Source: Haloechinothrix aidingensis (GTDB taxonomy: Bacteria; Actinomycetota; Actinomycetes; Mycobacteriales; Pseudonocardiaceae). Taken from it: a stretch of 64,000 bases of DNA. The notes below the pieces were generated by a model that worked only from the letters and a program-made list of their open reading frames with translations, was not told the DNA's origin and searched no databases. The translations under genes were made by a program, and so were the position numbers. This document shows, one piece after another, positions 49,179 through 57,056 of this stretch (positions are counted from its first letter, which is position 1; every line of letters begins with the position of its first letter). Where the stretch lies: the NCBI RefSeq assembly GCF_013450155.1, contig NZ_JACCKD010000005.1:274054-338053 (forward strand), written 5' to 3'.

Positions 49179-49532
49179 TTGACCTCGAAGTCCTCGGAGA
49201 TCGATACCCCCGGCGCGGCGACCACGTTCGGCAGGGCGACCACGCGCGCCGACACGCTCGCCGACCGCCGGTCCTACCTCGTCGACGGGCTCGCCCCGGT
49301 GTCCTGCGACACGTGCGGGACCGAGGTACTGGTGCGCAAGAACAGCACCAAGCACACCAGTATCCAGTGGACGACCGACCCGGCCCGTAGCTGCCCGATC
49401 TACGCCGAGCAGGCGTCCCGGGGCGAGAACACCGCGCTGCTGGACACCTGCGAACGGCTGACCGCGAGCATCGCGCGCGCGGTCGAGACCGGGCGGATCC
49501 GCGTCGGCTCACCGGAGGAGGGTGCGTCGTGA
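49179..49532 (+). CDS. Small conserved Cys-motif protein between kshA and kshB
   Basis: This 117-residue protein starts at TTG 49179 (AGCAGGAG upstream) and contains CDTCGTEVLVRKNSTKHTSI followed by SIQWTTDPARSCPIYAEQ, then a helical C-terminus. The CxxC plus a third Cys suggest a small metal site. By order it is the counterpart of Rv3527, which follows kshA in M. tuberculosis, and I know of no assigned function. It overlaps kshB by 4 bp. An accessory role in the Rieske system is possible, but only by position. Confidence 0.78.
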   Translation: MTSKSSEIDTPGAATTFGRATTRADTLADRRSYLVDGLAPVSCDTCGTEVLVRKNSTKHTSIQWTTDPARSCPIYAEQASRGENTALLDTCERLTASIARAVETGRIRVGSPEEGAS

Positions 49533-50641
49533 GCGAGCAGCTCCAGGCCGAGGCCGGTGCCGCCGCCGAGCCCGCGCTGGCGGGCGAGCGGGTGCACCGG
49601 CTGCGGGTCAGCGGCACCGTCGCCGAGACCCACGACGCGCGGTCGATCGTGTTCGAGGTACCGGTAGGTGAGGCCGAACGGCTCACCTACCGGCCGGGAC
49701 AGTTCCTCACCCTGCGCGTGCCGAGCGAGCGCACCGGCTCGGTGGCCCGCTGCTACTCGCTGTCCAGCGCACCCCACAGGGGCGGCGAACTCAAGGTCAC
49801 CGTCAAGCGCGTCGAGGACGGGTACGCGTCGAACTGGCTGTGCGACAACGTCACCGAGGGCATGGAGCTGGACGTGCTCGAGCCTGCCGGGGTGTTCACC
49901 CCGAAGTCGCTCGACTCGGACCTGCTGATGTTCGCCGGTGGCAGCGGGATCACCCCGGTGATGTCCATTGTGCTGTCCGTGCTCGAGCGCGGCACGGGCA
50001 CCGTCTCGCTCGTCTACGCCAACAGGGACGAGCGTTCGGTCATCTTCGCCGAGGAGCTGGCCGAGCTCGCCGCCGCCTACCCGGACCGGCTCACCGTGGT
50101 GCACTGGCTGGAGTCGGTGCAGGGCCTGCCGACGGCGGCGGGCCTTCGGGCACTGGCACGGCCGTGGACAGGCAGGGAGGCGTTCATCTGCGGGCCGGGT
50201 GCCTTCAAGGAGGTCACCGCGCAGGCCCTGCGAGACCTGGACGTCCCGTCCAACCGCATCCACATCGAACGGTTCGTGTCCCTGTCCCGCAACCCGTTCG
50301 AGGAGTCCGCGACCGGTGATACGGCAGGCGAAGCAGGGGCCGGTTCCGGGACCAAGAGCGACGCCGCGCCTGCCGCGCTCGAGGTAGAGCTGGACGGCGA
50401 GCGCAACACCTTCGCCTGGCCGCGTTCCAAGAAGCTGCTGGACTTCCTGCTGGAGAACGGTGTCGACGCGCCGTACTCCTGCCGCGAGGGCGCCTGCAGC
50501 GCGTGCGCGTGCCGGGTGACCTCCGGCGAGGTCAAGATGCTCAACAACGACGTGCTCGAGCCGGTCGACCTGGACGAGGGAATCGTGCTGGCCTGCCAGT
50601 CCCTCCCGGTGACCGACTCGGTATCGGTCAGCTACGAGTGA
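49529..50641 (+). CDS. kshB: 3-ketosteroid 9-alpha-hydroxylase reductase KshB
   Basis: This 370-residue reductase has an FAD-binding domain (RCYSLSSAP at about residue 73), NADH domain (MFAGGSGITPVMSIVLS) and C-terminal plant-type [2Fe-2S] domain (YSCREGACSACACRV plus a later LACQ cysteine). It passes electrons from NADH to KshA. The GTG at 49529 overlaps the preceding stop. In M. tuberculosis kshB is distant from kshA (Rv3571 vs Rv3526); here they share one operon. Confidence 0.94.
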   Translation: MSEQLQAEAGAAAEPALAGERVHRLRVSGTVAETHDARSIVFEVPVGEAERLTYRPGQFLTLRVPSERTGSVARCYSLSSAPHRGGELKVTVKRVEDGYASNWLCDNVTEGMELDVLEPAGVFTPKSLDSDLLMFAGGSGITPVMSIVLSVLERGTGTVSLVYANRDERSVIFAEELAELAAAYPDRLTVVHWLESVQGLPTAAGLRALARPWTGREAFICGPGAFKEVTAQALRDLDVPSNRIHIERFVSLSRNPFEESATGDTAGEAGAGSGTKSDAAPAALEVELDGERNTFAWPRSKKLLDFLLENGVDAPYSCREGACSACACRVTSGEVKMLNNDVLEPVDLDEGIVLACQSLPVTDSVSVSYE

Positions 50642-50651
50642 GGAGGGGCCC

Positions 50652-51509
50652 ATGCCCATCGACCCCGCTACCGCGATCGGAGCCGACCTCGGCGAGACGA
50701 GCTTCTCCTGGGGCTCCTCCGATGTGCTGCTGTACCACCTCGGCATCGGCGCCGGGACGCACCCGGACGACCCCACCGAGCTGCGCTACACGTACGAGCG
50801 GGACCTCCGGGTGCTGCCGACCTTCGCGACGGTAGCGGCGACCATGCACGAGACCGAACCGCCGCAGGTCTCGTTTCCCGGCGTGGAGATCGACCTCGCC
50901 AAGGTGGTGCACGGCAAGCAGGAGATCGTCGCGCACCGCCCGCTGCCCGCGGAAGGCAAGGCGCGGGCGCGCGGGCGCATCGCGGACGTGCAGGACAAGG
51001 GCAAGGCCGCGGTGATCGTGCAGGAGACCGAGGTGACCGGCGAGGCGGGCGAACCACTCTGGACCGCTCGTTCCAGCATCTTCGCCAAGGGTGAGGGCGG
51101 CTTCGGCGGCGAACGGGGACCGTCGGAGTCGGTGGAACTGCCGGACCGCGCACCCGACGAGGTCATCGACACCGCCACGCTCGGCCAGCAGGCCCTGCTG
51201 TACCGGCTGTGCGGCGACCGCAACCCGCTGCACATCGACCCGGAGTTCGCGAAAGCCGCCGGGTTCGACGCACCGATCCTGCACGGGCTGTGCACCTACG
51301 GCATGGTCGCCAAGGCGGTCACCGGCGCGGTGCTGGGCGGCGACCCGGACAGTGTGGCCTCCTGGTCGGCCCGGTTCGCGGGCATCGTGCTGCCCGGGGA
51401 GACGCTGCGCACCAGCATCTGGGACACCGGACGGCGCTACCTGGTCAGCACCGTGGCCGTGGAGCGCGACGCACCGGTCCTCGCCGACGGGGTGCTCACC
51501 GCGCGCTGA
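50652..51509 (+). CDS. chsH3: MaoC-family enoyl-CoA hydratase ChsH3 (Rv3538-like)
   Basis: This 285-residue double hot-dog protein has the hydratase motif YRLCGDRNPLHIDPEFAKAAGF (about residues 184-205), containing the catalytic Asp/His, and ILHGLCTYGM. It is the 2-enoyl-CoA hydratase of sterol side-chain oxidation and last gene of kstD-kshA-x-kshB-chsH3, 10 bp after kshB. Its final 166 bp occur again, about 96% identical, at 58308-58474, bracketing a genomic island. The gene here is intact, so the island has preserved or rebuilt its 3' end. Confidence 0.92.
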   Translation: MPIDPATAIGADLGETSFSWGSSDVLLYHLGIGAGTHPDDPTELRYTYERDLRVLPTFATVAATMHETEPPQVSFPGVEIDLAKVVHGKQEIVAHRPLPAEGKARARGRIADVQDKGKAAVIVQETEVTGEAGEPLWTARSSIFAKGEGGFGGERGPSESVELPDRAPDEVIDTATLGQQALLYRLCGDRNPLHIDPEFAKAAGFDAPILHGLCTYGMVAKAVTGAVLGGDPDSVASWSARFAGIVLPGETLRTSIWDTGRRYLVSTVAVERDAPVLADGVLTAR

Positions 51510-51510
51510 G
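51343..51510. repeat. 168-bp direct repeat, left copy (3' end of intact chsH3)
   Basis: It aligns without gaps to 58308-58475 (constant offset 6965). I count six mismatches by hand. The repeat stops right after the TGA of chsH3 on both sides and is the candidate left junction of the island. Confidence 0.92.
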
Positions 51511-51664
51511 ATCGGAGCCGACCAGGACGTTCGGTTCATGCCATGCAGCCACCGCGGGACAGCGACGGCTCACCTACGATGGTGGCTGCGTGGCCACCCG
51601 CCATCATGGGGCTGGCTATCACGCACAGTACCCATTACCGGCTGGTGAGATACGAGGCACTCAG
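51511..51664. other. Left-junction intergenic region
   Basis: No gene is seen in these 154 bp. GATGGTGGCTGCG followed by CCACCCGCCATC (51578-51605) forms an imperfect hairpin that could end the chsH3 transcript or act in the leader of the HisRS gene. No T-box specifier structure was recognised. Confidence 0.3.
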
Positions 51665-52951
51665 GTGAAGATCGACAACAGTCCCGCCCGTGGCACACGC
51701 GATCTCCTGCCCGATGCGGTGGCCGCGCGCGACCATGTCGTCGGGCTTATCCAGGACGTGTATCGCCGGTTCGGCTACCGGCGTATTGAGACGCCTGCGC
51801 TGGAGCGGATCGAGCGGCTGACCGGTGGTCAGGGCGGCGAGAACGAAAAATTGATCTTCCAGATCCTGCGTCGGGGCCTGGGCTCGGAGCTGCCTGCCGG
51901 TACCGATCCGAGCGAGCTTGTCGACCTGGGGTTGCGCTTCGACCTGACGGTCCCGTTGGCGCGTTACTACAGCCAGTATCGATCGGAGTTGCCGCAGCCG
52001 TTCCGGTCATTCCAGTTCGGCCCTGTCTGGCGCGCCGAGCGCCCTCAGAAGGGCCGGTACCGGCAATTCCACCAGTGCGACATCGACCTGATAGGCGAGC
52101 AAAGCGTACTTGCCGAAGTCGAATTGATCGAGGCTACGACTCAGGCGCTGGCGGCTGTCGGGTTGAGCGGTACCACCGTGCGGCTGTCCGACCGTCGTCT
52201 GCTGGCCGCGCTCGCCTCGGCGTGCGGCGTGCCCGATGATGCGCAGCCCGGCTTTTTCATCACCTTGGACAAGCTTGACAAGATCGGCTGGGACGGTGTG
52301 ATGGAGGAGTTGCGCGACCAGCGTGGTGTGGCAACCGAGGTGGTCGAGCGAGTACGTAGCGCGATCGACTCACTCATTGAAGCACCGGCAGGCAAGGTGG
52401 TCGATGTGCTGGCGGACGTCGTTCCGACAACGCCCGAACACGTCTCGCGCGACCTCGCTACCACGATATCCTGCTTGGAACAGCTTCCCGCACAAACGGT
52501 GCGATGGACGTTCGACCCGACAATGGTGCGCGGGATGGGCTATTACACCGGCCAGATCTTCGAGATCAGCCACCCCGCCGCCGCTGGCTCAATCGCTGGT
52601 GGTGGTCGCTACGACGAGTTGATCGGCCGCTTCCTCGGAACGGATGTTCCCGCCTGCGGGTTCTCCATCGGATTCGAGCGCATCGTGGAGCTGATCGCGG
52701 CCCCGGCTCGTGACGATCACGTCGCCGTCCTGTACGACGCCGACGTCGTCCCGGTCGAGCACGCACTCGGTGTCGCTCGGCGCCTCCGCGGTGACGGACG
52801 CACGGCATCAGTCATTCGCCGCAGTGGCAAACTGCCCGCACAGCTAGACCGCCTCGGAAGCACGCACGTGACTTCGTTCATACACGTGCAGACCGAGCAC
52901 GATGTCCACGAGCTCCCACCGGAGCGGGAACTGCGGGGCGACACCGAATAA
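51665..52951 (+). CDS. Second (paralogous) histidyl-tRNA synthetase
   Basis: This 428-residue class II synthetase has motif 1 region RFGYRRIETPALE, ATP/His segment GLRFDLTVPLARYY, motif 2 WRAERPQKGRYRQFHQCDID, the histidine A signature MVRGMGYYTGQIFE and motif 3 IAGGGRYDELIGRF, then a C-terminal anticodon-binding domain. All catalytic motifs are present, so it is probably active and not a HisZ-type relic. GTG 51665 is preceded by ACGAGGC. It converges on the lasso cyclase gene with a 12-bp gap. As island cargo it is likely an extra copy. A self-resistance role against a HisRS-targeting product is a hypothesis. Confidence 0.85.
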   Translation: MKIDNSPARGTRDLLPDAVAARDHVVGLIQDVYRRFGYRRIETPALERIERLTGGQGGENEKLIFQILRRGLGSELPAGTDPSELVDLGLRFDLTVPLARYYSQYRSELPQPFRSFQFGPVWRAERPQKGRYRQFHQCDIDLIGEQSVLAEVELIEATTQALAAVGLSGTTVRLSDRRLLAALASACGVPDDAQPGFFITLDKLDKIGWDGVMEELRDQRGVATEVVERVRSAIDSLIEAPAGKVVDVLADVVPTTPEHVSRDLATTISCLEQLPAQTVRWTFDPTMVRGMGYYTGQIFEISHPAAAGSIAGGGRYDELIGRFLGTDVPACGFSIGFERIVELIAAPARDDHVAVLYDADVVPVEHALGVARRLRGDGRTASVIRRSGKLPAQLDRLGSTHVTSFIHVQTEHDVHELPPERELRGDTE

Positions 52952-52963
52952 GCGGCAACACAG

Positions 52964-54727
52964 CTATGACCACGATCGTAGCCACAGCTCCGCGCACAGT
53001 AGATTGACCAGCGGCCACATTTCCCCGGTGTGCCCGAGTGCGGCGGTGGATACTGCATCGAGTGCGTTCCTGCGATCGATGATGTTCTGCTGACCGAGGA
53101 GCCCGTCGCCAACGAGCTCCCGTACCGAGGCGACGTTGGCGCGAATGCCTCGTTGCCATGTGGCGGTATGTTCGCCTTTGTCGCAGCGACGCACCACCTG
53201 ATCCGGAAGGCGATCGCACATGGCCGCGCGCAGGAGCTTACGGTCCCTGTATGCGTCGATCATCGCATCAACCCGGGTTCGCAGGCCGAGCTCGACCAAT
53301 GGTTGTGACACCAAGGGGTACGCTGTTCGTGCCGCGTAGTGACCAGTACGTCCCACACCGATGGCACAGCTGAGCAGCGCCAGCTCGAAGGCTTGTGCAG
53401 CCTTACCCGCAGGCAGCGCCGTCCGCGCGACTCCATACACCTCACGTGGAGGGGTCAGCGGCTCTACAGCCTCACGGCTGAGCCATACGGGCCAGTCAGC
53501 ACCTGCGGAGAGTGAAGCGATCGGTGCGGAACTACCTCGATGCCGAGCCAGTCTCCACCGAGCAAGATGCTCCATCAGCCGTGCCATCGGAATCCCCGTG
53601 CGCCAGCTGACCGCTACCACCTGGCGGGACGCATCGCGGATCCCGGAGTTGTGCAGATAGTCGTGCAGGTACCACGGCCAACCGGGTCGAGCGACGAAGA
53701 CGTGATCACCACCGGTGCCGGACATGATCACGTGACAGCCGTGTCGTTCAGCGATCTTTTGGTGTGCGGCTGTGAGCGACTGCCATGCGCACGTCGCTGT
53801 CGGTGCGTCCCAACGATCTCTCCAGGAAGTGACCGGGGTTAGAGGTAGCGCCTGACTGGCGTCGATGACGTCGAGCTCGATTCCGAGGTGCCGTGCGATG
53901 CCGCGAGCGTAGCTACGTTCGTCAGCCAGGGCCGACTCGGAATGATGAAAATGCCCACCTATGACTCGTCGACCGCTTGCGACCAGTGATTGAGCGATGA
54001 CGGCGGAGTCGAGCCCTCCGGAGAGCTCCACGTATACCGTCTCAGCATCCCCTGCCCAGGTGTTGACGCACGCATCTACCCGGTGACGCAGCGACTGAGG
54101 GGAAGGCGGACGGCCGCTTGCGTCGGCGACCGAGAACGGAGTCCACCGCATGTGCTCGTTGCGGTCGTACGACGTTACTTCCAGACTCCGTCCTGGCAGT
54201 AGCCTGCTCACGCCTGTCAAGCCCGTCGCGCAGGTCGGTAGGTTGCCGTGGATGAGGTAGTGGCCAAGGTACGACCAATCGAATCCGGGCTGGTGTCCCG
54301 CCAGTTCGATCAGCTCGGCCAGGCGCGAGGCAAACACGATACCGGACTGATAAGGCATCCAGTAGAAGGTTCTGAAACCGACGTGGTCGACCTGCAGCAC
54401 CAGCCGCTGCGCATCCGCGGTCAGTGCCGCATACGCACCCCAGGTTCGATCAATGAACTCTGTGGCCGCCTCAACCTGGGTGAACCTGAGTTGATACGTG
54501 TGAGTATGCGAGGACACTTGATACCCGGCCAGCCACCCGATGACGACACCAAGCCGCGTATTCTGCGTATCGCAGATCTGATACATGCCCTCCGAAATGC
54601 CAGAACTCGACGAGACGGCCCAGGCGCATCCTGGAATATCGGCTGCCGGAGTGTATCTACTCAGAAGGGAAAGACGTTCCCATATGTGAGGGTCGTCCTG
54701 AACTCCCCAGTATCCGATGAGTTCCAT
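52964..54727 (-). CDS. Lasso peptide cyclase (asparagine synthetase-like C protein)
   Basis: This 587-residue protein is AsnB-like. An N-terminal glutaminase-fold region (1-200) starts MELIGYWG and lacks the catalytic Cys2 of true glutaminases. It is followed by the ATP-pyrophosphatase P-loop VELSGGLDSAVIAQ (S236-S241) and MSGTGGDHVFVARPGWPW. Lasso cyclases adenylate the ring Asp/Glu and join it to Gly1 of the core peptide. It ends an A-B-C gene order with a 14-bp gap from B. The ATG at 54727 gives the normal size. Lack of glutaminase Cys and neighbours A and B make ordinary asparagine synthesis unlikely. Confidence 0.9.
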   Translation of the reverse strand: MELIGYWGVQDDPHIWERLSLLSRYTPAADIPGCAWAVSSSSGISEGMYQICDTQNTRLGVVIGWLAGYQVSSHTHTYQLRFTQVEAATEFIDRTWGAYAALTADAQRLVLQVDHVGFRTFYWMPYQSGIVFASRLAELIELAGHQPGFDWSYLGHYLIHGNLPTCATGLTGVSRLLPGRSLEVTSYDRNEHMRWTPFSVADASGRPPSPQSLRHRVDACVNTWAGDAETVYVELSGGLDSAVIAQSLVASGRRVIGGHFHHSESALADERSYARGIARHLGIELDVIDASQALPLTPVTSWRDRWDAPTATCAWQSLTAAHQKIAERHGCHVIMSGTGGDHVFVARPGWPWYLHDYLHNSGIRDASRQVVAVSWRTGIPMARLMEHLARWRLARHRGSSAPIASLSAGADWPVWLSREAVEPLTPPREVYGVARTALPAGKAAQAFELALLSCAIGVGRTGHYAARTAYPLVSQPLVELGLRTRVDAMIDAYRDRKLLRAAMCDRLPDQVVRRCDKGEHTATWQRGIRANVASVRELVGDGLLGQQNIIDRRNALDAVSTAALGHTGEMWPLVNLLCAELWLRSWS

Positions 54728-54741
54728 ATCTCTCGTTCTAC

Positions 54742-55485
54742 TTAGATCGAAACGATTCGAGCCAGTCCGCTGGACACTTCCACACGATCATTGATTACTT
54801 CACAATTGAATTCCACCCAGGCATGTGCTATGAAAGGATACTTTTGCACGCCGATGACGAACTCCGCCATAATTCCCAAGTGCCACAAGTGCGTGACCAA
54901 GCCCGCTGATCCGCTCAGGCAATGCACTTGCCACGGATACAACGAGCGCGCCCACAGGTGCGCGCGGACCACAGCGGCGACAGCCTGTTCGTGTGCCCTA
55001 CGCTTCCGGCGAGGGCGCACGGCACGACGCTCGGTCAACCACGTCAGCAATCCCGCGATACCCAGTCGCCTCCTGATCGTCTCCGCGAGATGGAGAGTCC
55101 GCACCGACCGGACGACGTCGAGCATCTTGGACGTGGCACCCAACTGCGCCGCGCGGCTTCGGTACGGCATCCACGAGTAGCTCGACACGCCACGGGGATC
55201 GGGGGGCACTGGCAGGTAGAATGCCGCGTTCGCCGTAGGTGTTCGTACGAGCAGCCCCTGACGTAGGAGGGCATTCAGGATGAGCTGCTGTTCCTGCGAC
55301 AGGTATGCGATGTTCCCGCGAAGCGCGGTTCGGGCGACGTGACTCGCGCGCGTATCGAGCGCAAGGTACCGGTCACGCTTCACATCGAGGACAATGAGTT
55401 CACCGCGATCGGCTGCAAGATACATTCCAGGCCCCGGGGCCACGCCGAAGCGCGACCCCGGGGTTGCATGGCGCTGATCAGACAT
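54742..55485 (-). CDS. Lasso peptide biosynthesis B protein (fused RRE and leader peptidase)
   Basis: The 247-residue protein has an N-terminal PqqD/RRE-like segment (about 15-85: GPGMYLAADRGELIVLDVKR, YLALDT) that should bind the leader. The C-terminal transglutaminase-like peptidase has Cys189 (WQVHCLSGSAGL), His221 (FIAHAWVEF) and Asp233 (INDRVEV). It cuts the leader to free Gly1. ATG 55485 is used because it overlaps the precursor by 8 bp and begins MSDQRHATPG just before the RRE; upstream in-frame starts would swallow the precursor. Actinobacteria more often split B into B1 and B2, so the fusion is notable. Confidence 0.88.
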   Translation of the reverse strand: MSDQRHATPGSRFGVAPGPGMYLAADRGELIVLDVKRDRYLALDTRASHVARTALRGNIAYLSQEQQLILNALLRQGLLVRTPTANAAFYLPVPPDPRGVSSYSWMPYRSRAAQLGATSKMLDVVRSVRTLHLAETIRRRLGIAGLLTWLTERRAVRPRRKRRAHEQAVAAVVRAHLWARSLYPWQVHCLSGSAGLVTHLWHLGIMAEFVIGVQKYPFIAHAWVEFNCEVINDRVEVSSGLARIVSI

Positions 55486-55630
55486 GCGATCTCTGCGGAA
55501 CCCCGGCCTCCGAATGCGGCCCGGCAATTCCCAACGTGAGATCACTGGCAGTGCCGAATTCCGAGATGAATTCATCGGTCTGTGCCACATCATCACTCGC
55601 GGAGTACACGAAATCGTCCTGCTCGTTCAT
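55478..55630 (-). CDS. Lasso peptide precursor (50 aa)
   Basis: ATG 55630 follows AGGAAGG at good spacing and encodes a 33-residue acidic leader (starts MNEQDDFVYS, ends EFGTASDLTL) and a predicted 17-residue core GIAGPHSEAGVPQRSHV. Diagnostic features are Thr at position -2, Gly at core 1, and Glu at core 8 as the only acidic residue, giving an 8-membered macrolactam ring and a 9-residue tail AGVPQRSHV. The gene overlaps B by 8 bp and is the first of the A-B-C set, 60 bp after the prim-pol stop. Hand-calculated monoisotopic mass of the dehydrated (cyclised) core is about 1679.85 Da. I do not recognise this core among lasso peptides I know. Confidence 0.87.
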   Translation of the reverse strand: MNEQDDFVYSASDDVAQTDEFISEFGTASDLTLGIAGPHSEAGVPQRSHV

Positions 55631-55690
55631 GGGATCACCTTCCTCAATTGATATATTTCTCCCTTCACCGGTGCCACGTACTGTTGTTGA

Positions 55691-56371
55691 TCACCGGTGT
55701 GAGCCGTACGGCACTTCGTCCGGATTTCTTCGCCTGGGTGTCGCGCGCCGGTCACGATCGCTGTCGCGGTGTGCGCGGTATCCGCCCTCGGCTACGGCGG
55801 TGATCACGGCGTCGTAGACGTCTTCAGCCTGGCCGGGGTACCACCCGGCCTGCTCCGGGGTGACGTGCCAGGTGATCGATCCGGCCAGCGTCCGGGTGGG
55901 TGGTAGGGGGATCAGCTCGCCCGGCTGGGCCACGGCAAGGTTGGGGACCCCCTCCGGTGGTTCGACATCGGGCGTGATGACGAGTGCGGCCCCGCTGGGA
56001 CCGACGATCGCGGGACACAAAGGCGTGCCGCGACTGTGACGGGCCAGGGCCTCGGTGGCCAGCCACACCGGCAGGTGCAGCACGGTAAACTGCTCGGCGG
56101 CGCGAGCCAGGATGCTGTATGGGGCCAGGGACCACCAGTGCCATACTTGGCGGGGATCGCGCAGGGTGCGCGCCCCGCGCAGCACCGGCACCAACCCTGG
56201 GGCCGGATCACCGGTATGCCCCAGCAGATAGCGCGTCCCGTCGCAGCCCGTGCCCGGAAGAACACCCCAGCTATGGGCGGCGTACTCCACGGCGGCTTCC
56301 CGCAGCCGGGCATGCTCGGGGTTCCACACAGACCGCGCCTGCAACATGGCCTCCAACGGCACCTGGCTCAT
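55691..56371 (-). CDS. Short prim-pol-like (bifunctional DNA primase/polymerase N-terminal) protein
   Basis: This 226-residue protein resembles the small actinobacterial proteins annotated as bifunctional DNA primase/polymerase: LREAAVEYAAHSWGVLPGTG, RQVWHWWSLAPYSILARAAE, LVITPDVEPPEGVPN, ITWHVTPEQAGWYPGQAEDV. Only the N-terminal-type domain is present and no helicase domain follows. I cannot point to a convincing catalytic acidic pair, so polymerase activity is doubtful. The start overlaps the preceding gene (ATGA). Prim-pol-type replication proteins occur in actinomycete integrative elements, which fits the island. Confidence 0.6.
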   Translation of the reverse strand: MSQVPLEAMLQARSVWNPEHARLREAAVEYAAHSWGVLPGTGCDGTRYLLGHTGDPAPGLVPVLRGARTLRDPRQVWHWWSLAPYSILARAAEQFTVLHLPVWLATEALARHSRGTPLCPAIVGPSGAALVITPDVEPPEGVPNLAVAQPGELIPLPPTRTLAGSITWHVTPEQAGWYPGQAEDVYDAVITAVAEGGYRAHRDSDRDRRATPRRRNPDEVPYGSHR

Positions 56372-56895
56372 GTGCTATCTCCTCCCGTCGTAGTGCTGGG
56401 ATGGTGGGACGCGGCGAGCCCGACCGCGTGAGGGGAAGCCGAGGCAGATCGAGCCCGCCGCGAGCCTGCGAACTCGGCCGGGCTCACCGTCCTGCCGGAT
56501 CGGAACACGCTGGCCAGCGCCACCAGCAGCTGTCGCGGACTGACACGTCGGCGAGGCGACTGGAACGCCTCGGCAGGCGACCTGAGCTCCTGAGCACACG
56601 CCGGACAGGTCGGGAGGGCGTCAGCGATCATCGGAGCGGCAACGAACCGCACACCACACACCGCCCGATGCACCCCATTACGCCGGGCTAACGCCTCAGA
56701 CATCACCCCACAGGTCACTGCGTGATCTACAGTCCCCGCCGCGACAGTCACCCACACCACCCGCCAGCACCGCGACGCCAGAGGATCGTGTGAATGGGCT
56801 CGTTCAGTACCTATCCGATACCGACTGGTTCCGTCAGCACGCTCCGTATTGAGCCGCACTGGAATCGCAGCTAGCTCGTTCGCTTCCCATCGCAT
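56368..56895 (-). CDS. Small Cys/His-motif actinobacterial protein
   Basis: The conserved core is VDHAVTCGVMSEAL, GVHRAVCGVRFVAAPM and PTCPACAQEL, giving His/Cys spacing suited to a zinc site; the C-terminal tail is basic and low-complexity. The translation from ATG 56895 is 175 aa. A shorter version from the GTG at the VWVTVAAGTVDHAV segment is possible because the N-terminal 40 residues look non-conserved. It is typically seen next to prim-pol-like and XRE genes. No function known. Confidence 0.6.
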   Translation of the reverse strand: MRWEANELAAIPVRLNTERADGTSRYRIGTERAHSHDPLASRCWRVVWVTVAAGTVDHAVTCGVMSEALARRNGVHRAVCGVRFVAAPMIADALPTCPACAQELRSPAEAFQSPRRRVSPRQLLVALASVFRSGRTVSPAEFAGSRRARSASASPHAVGLAASHHPSTTTGGDST

Positions 56896-56954
56896 GCCGA
56901 CTACGATTCCTCAGCGGCGAACGATCACACAGTGTTGAAAGAAGTGACATTTGA

Positions 56955-56991
56955 GTGATGTGGTGATGCGGCTGTATCACCGGTACATCAC
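56955..56991. promoter_or_regulatory. Inverted repeat in the divergent promoter of the XRE gene
   Basis: GTGATGTGGTGAT pairs with ATCACCGGTACATCAC around GCGGCTGT. It lies about 65 bp upstream of the XRE regulator start and 60 bp upstream of the small Cys/His protein, the usual place for an autoregulatory operator. Confidence 0.6.
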
Positions 56992-57056
56992 CTCGCCACG
57001 CGTCACCTGTCACTGGCACACTCGGTGGTCAGGTCACGGCTTCCAGGGGAGATGTG

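Noticed and set aside
51665-52951. HisZ (ATP phosphoribosyltransferase regulatory subunit) instead of HisRS
   Set aside because: The C-terminal anticodon-binding domain and the RGxxYYTG and motif 2/3 residues are present, which HisZ proteins lack or have lost in part; no hisG is nearby.
52964-54727. Housekeeping asparagine synthetase
   Set aside because: No N-terminal catalytic Cys2 for glutaminase activity and tight linkage to lasso A and B genes.
54742-55596. Longer B protein starting upstream at 55596
   Set aside because: It would run through the precursor gene in another frame; the added 37 residues have no RRE character and no ribosome site, whereas ATG 55485 fits the A-B overlap.
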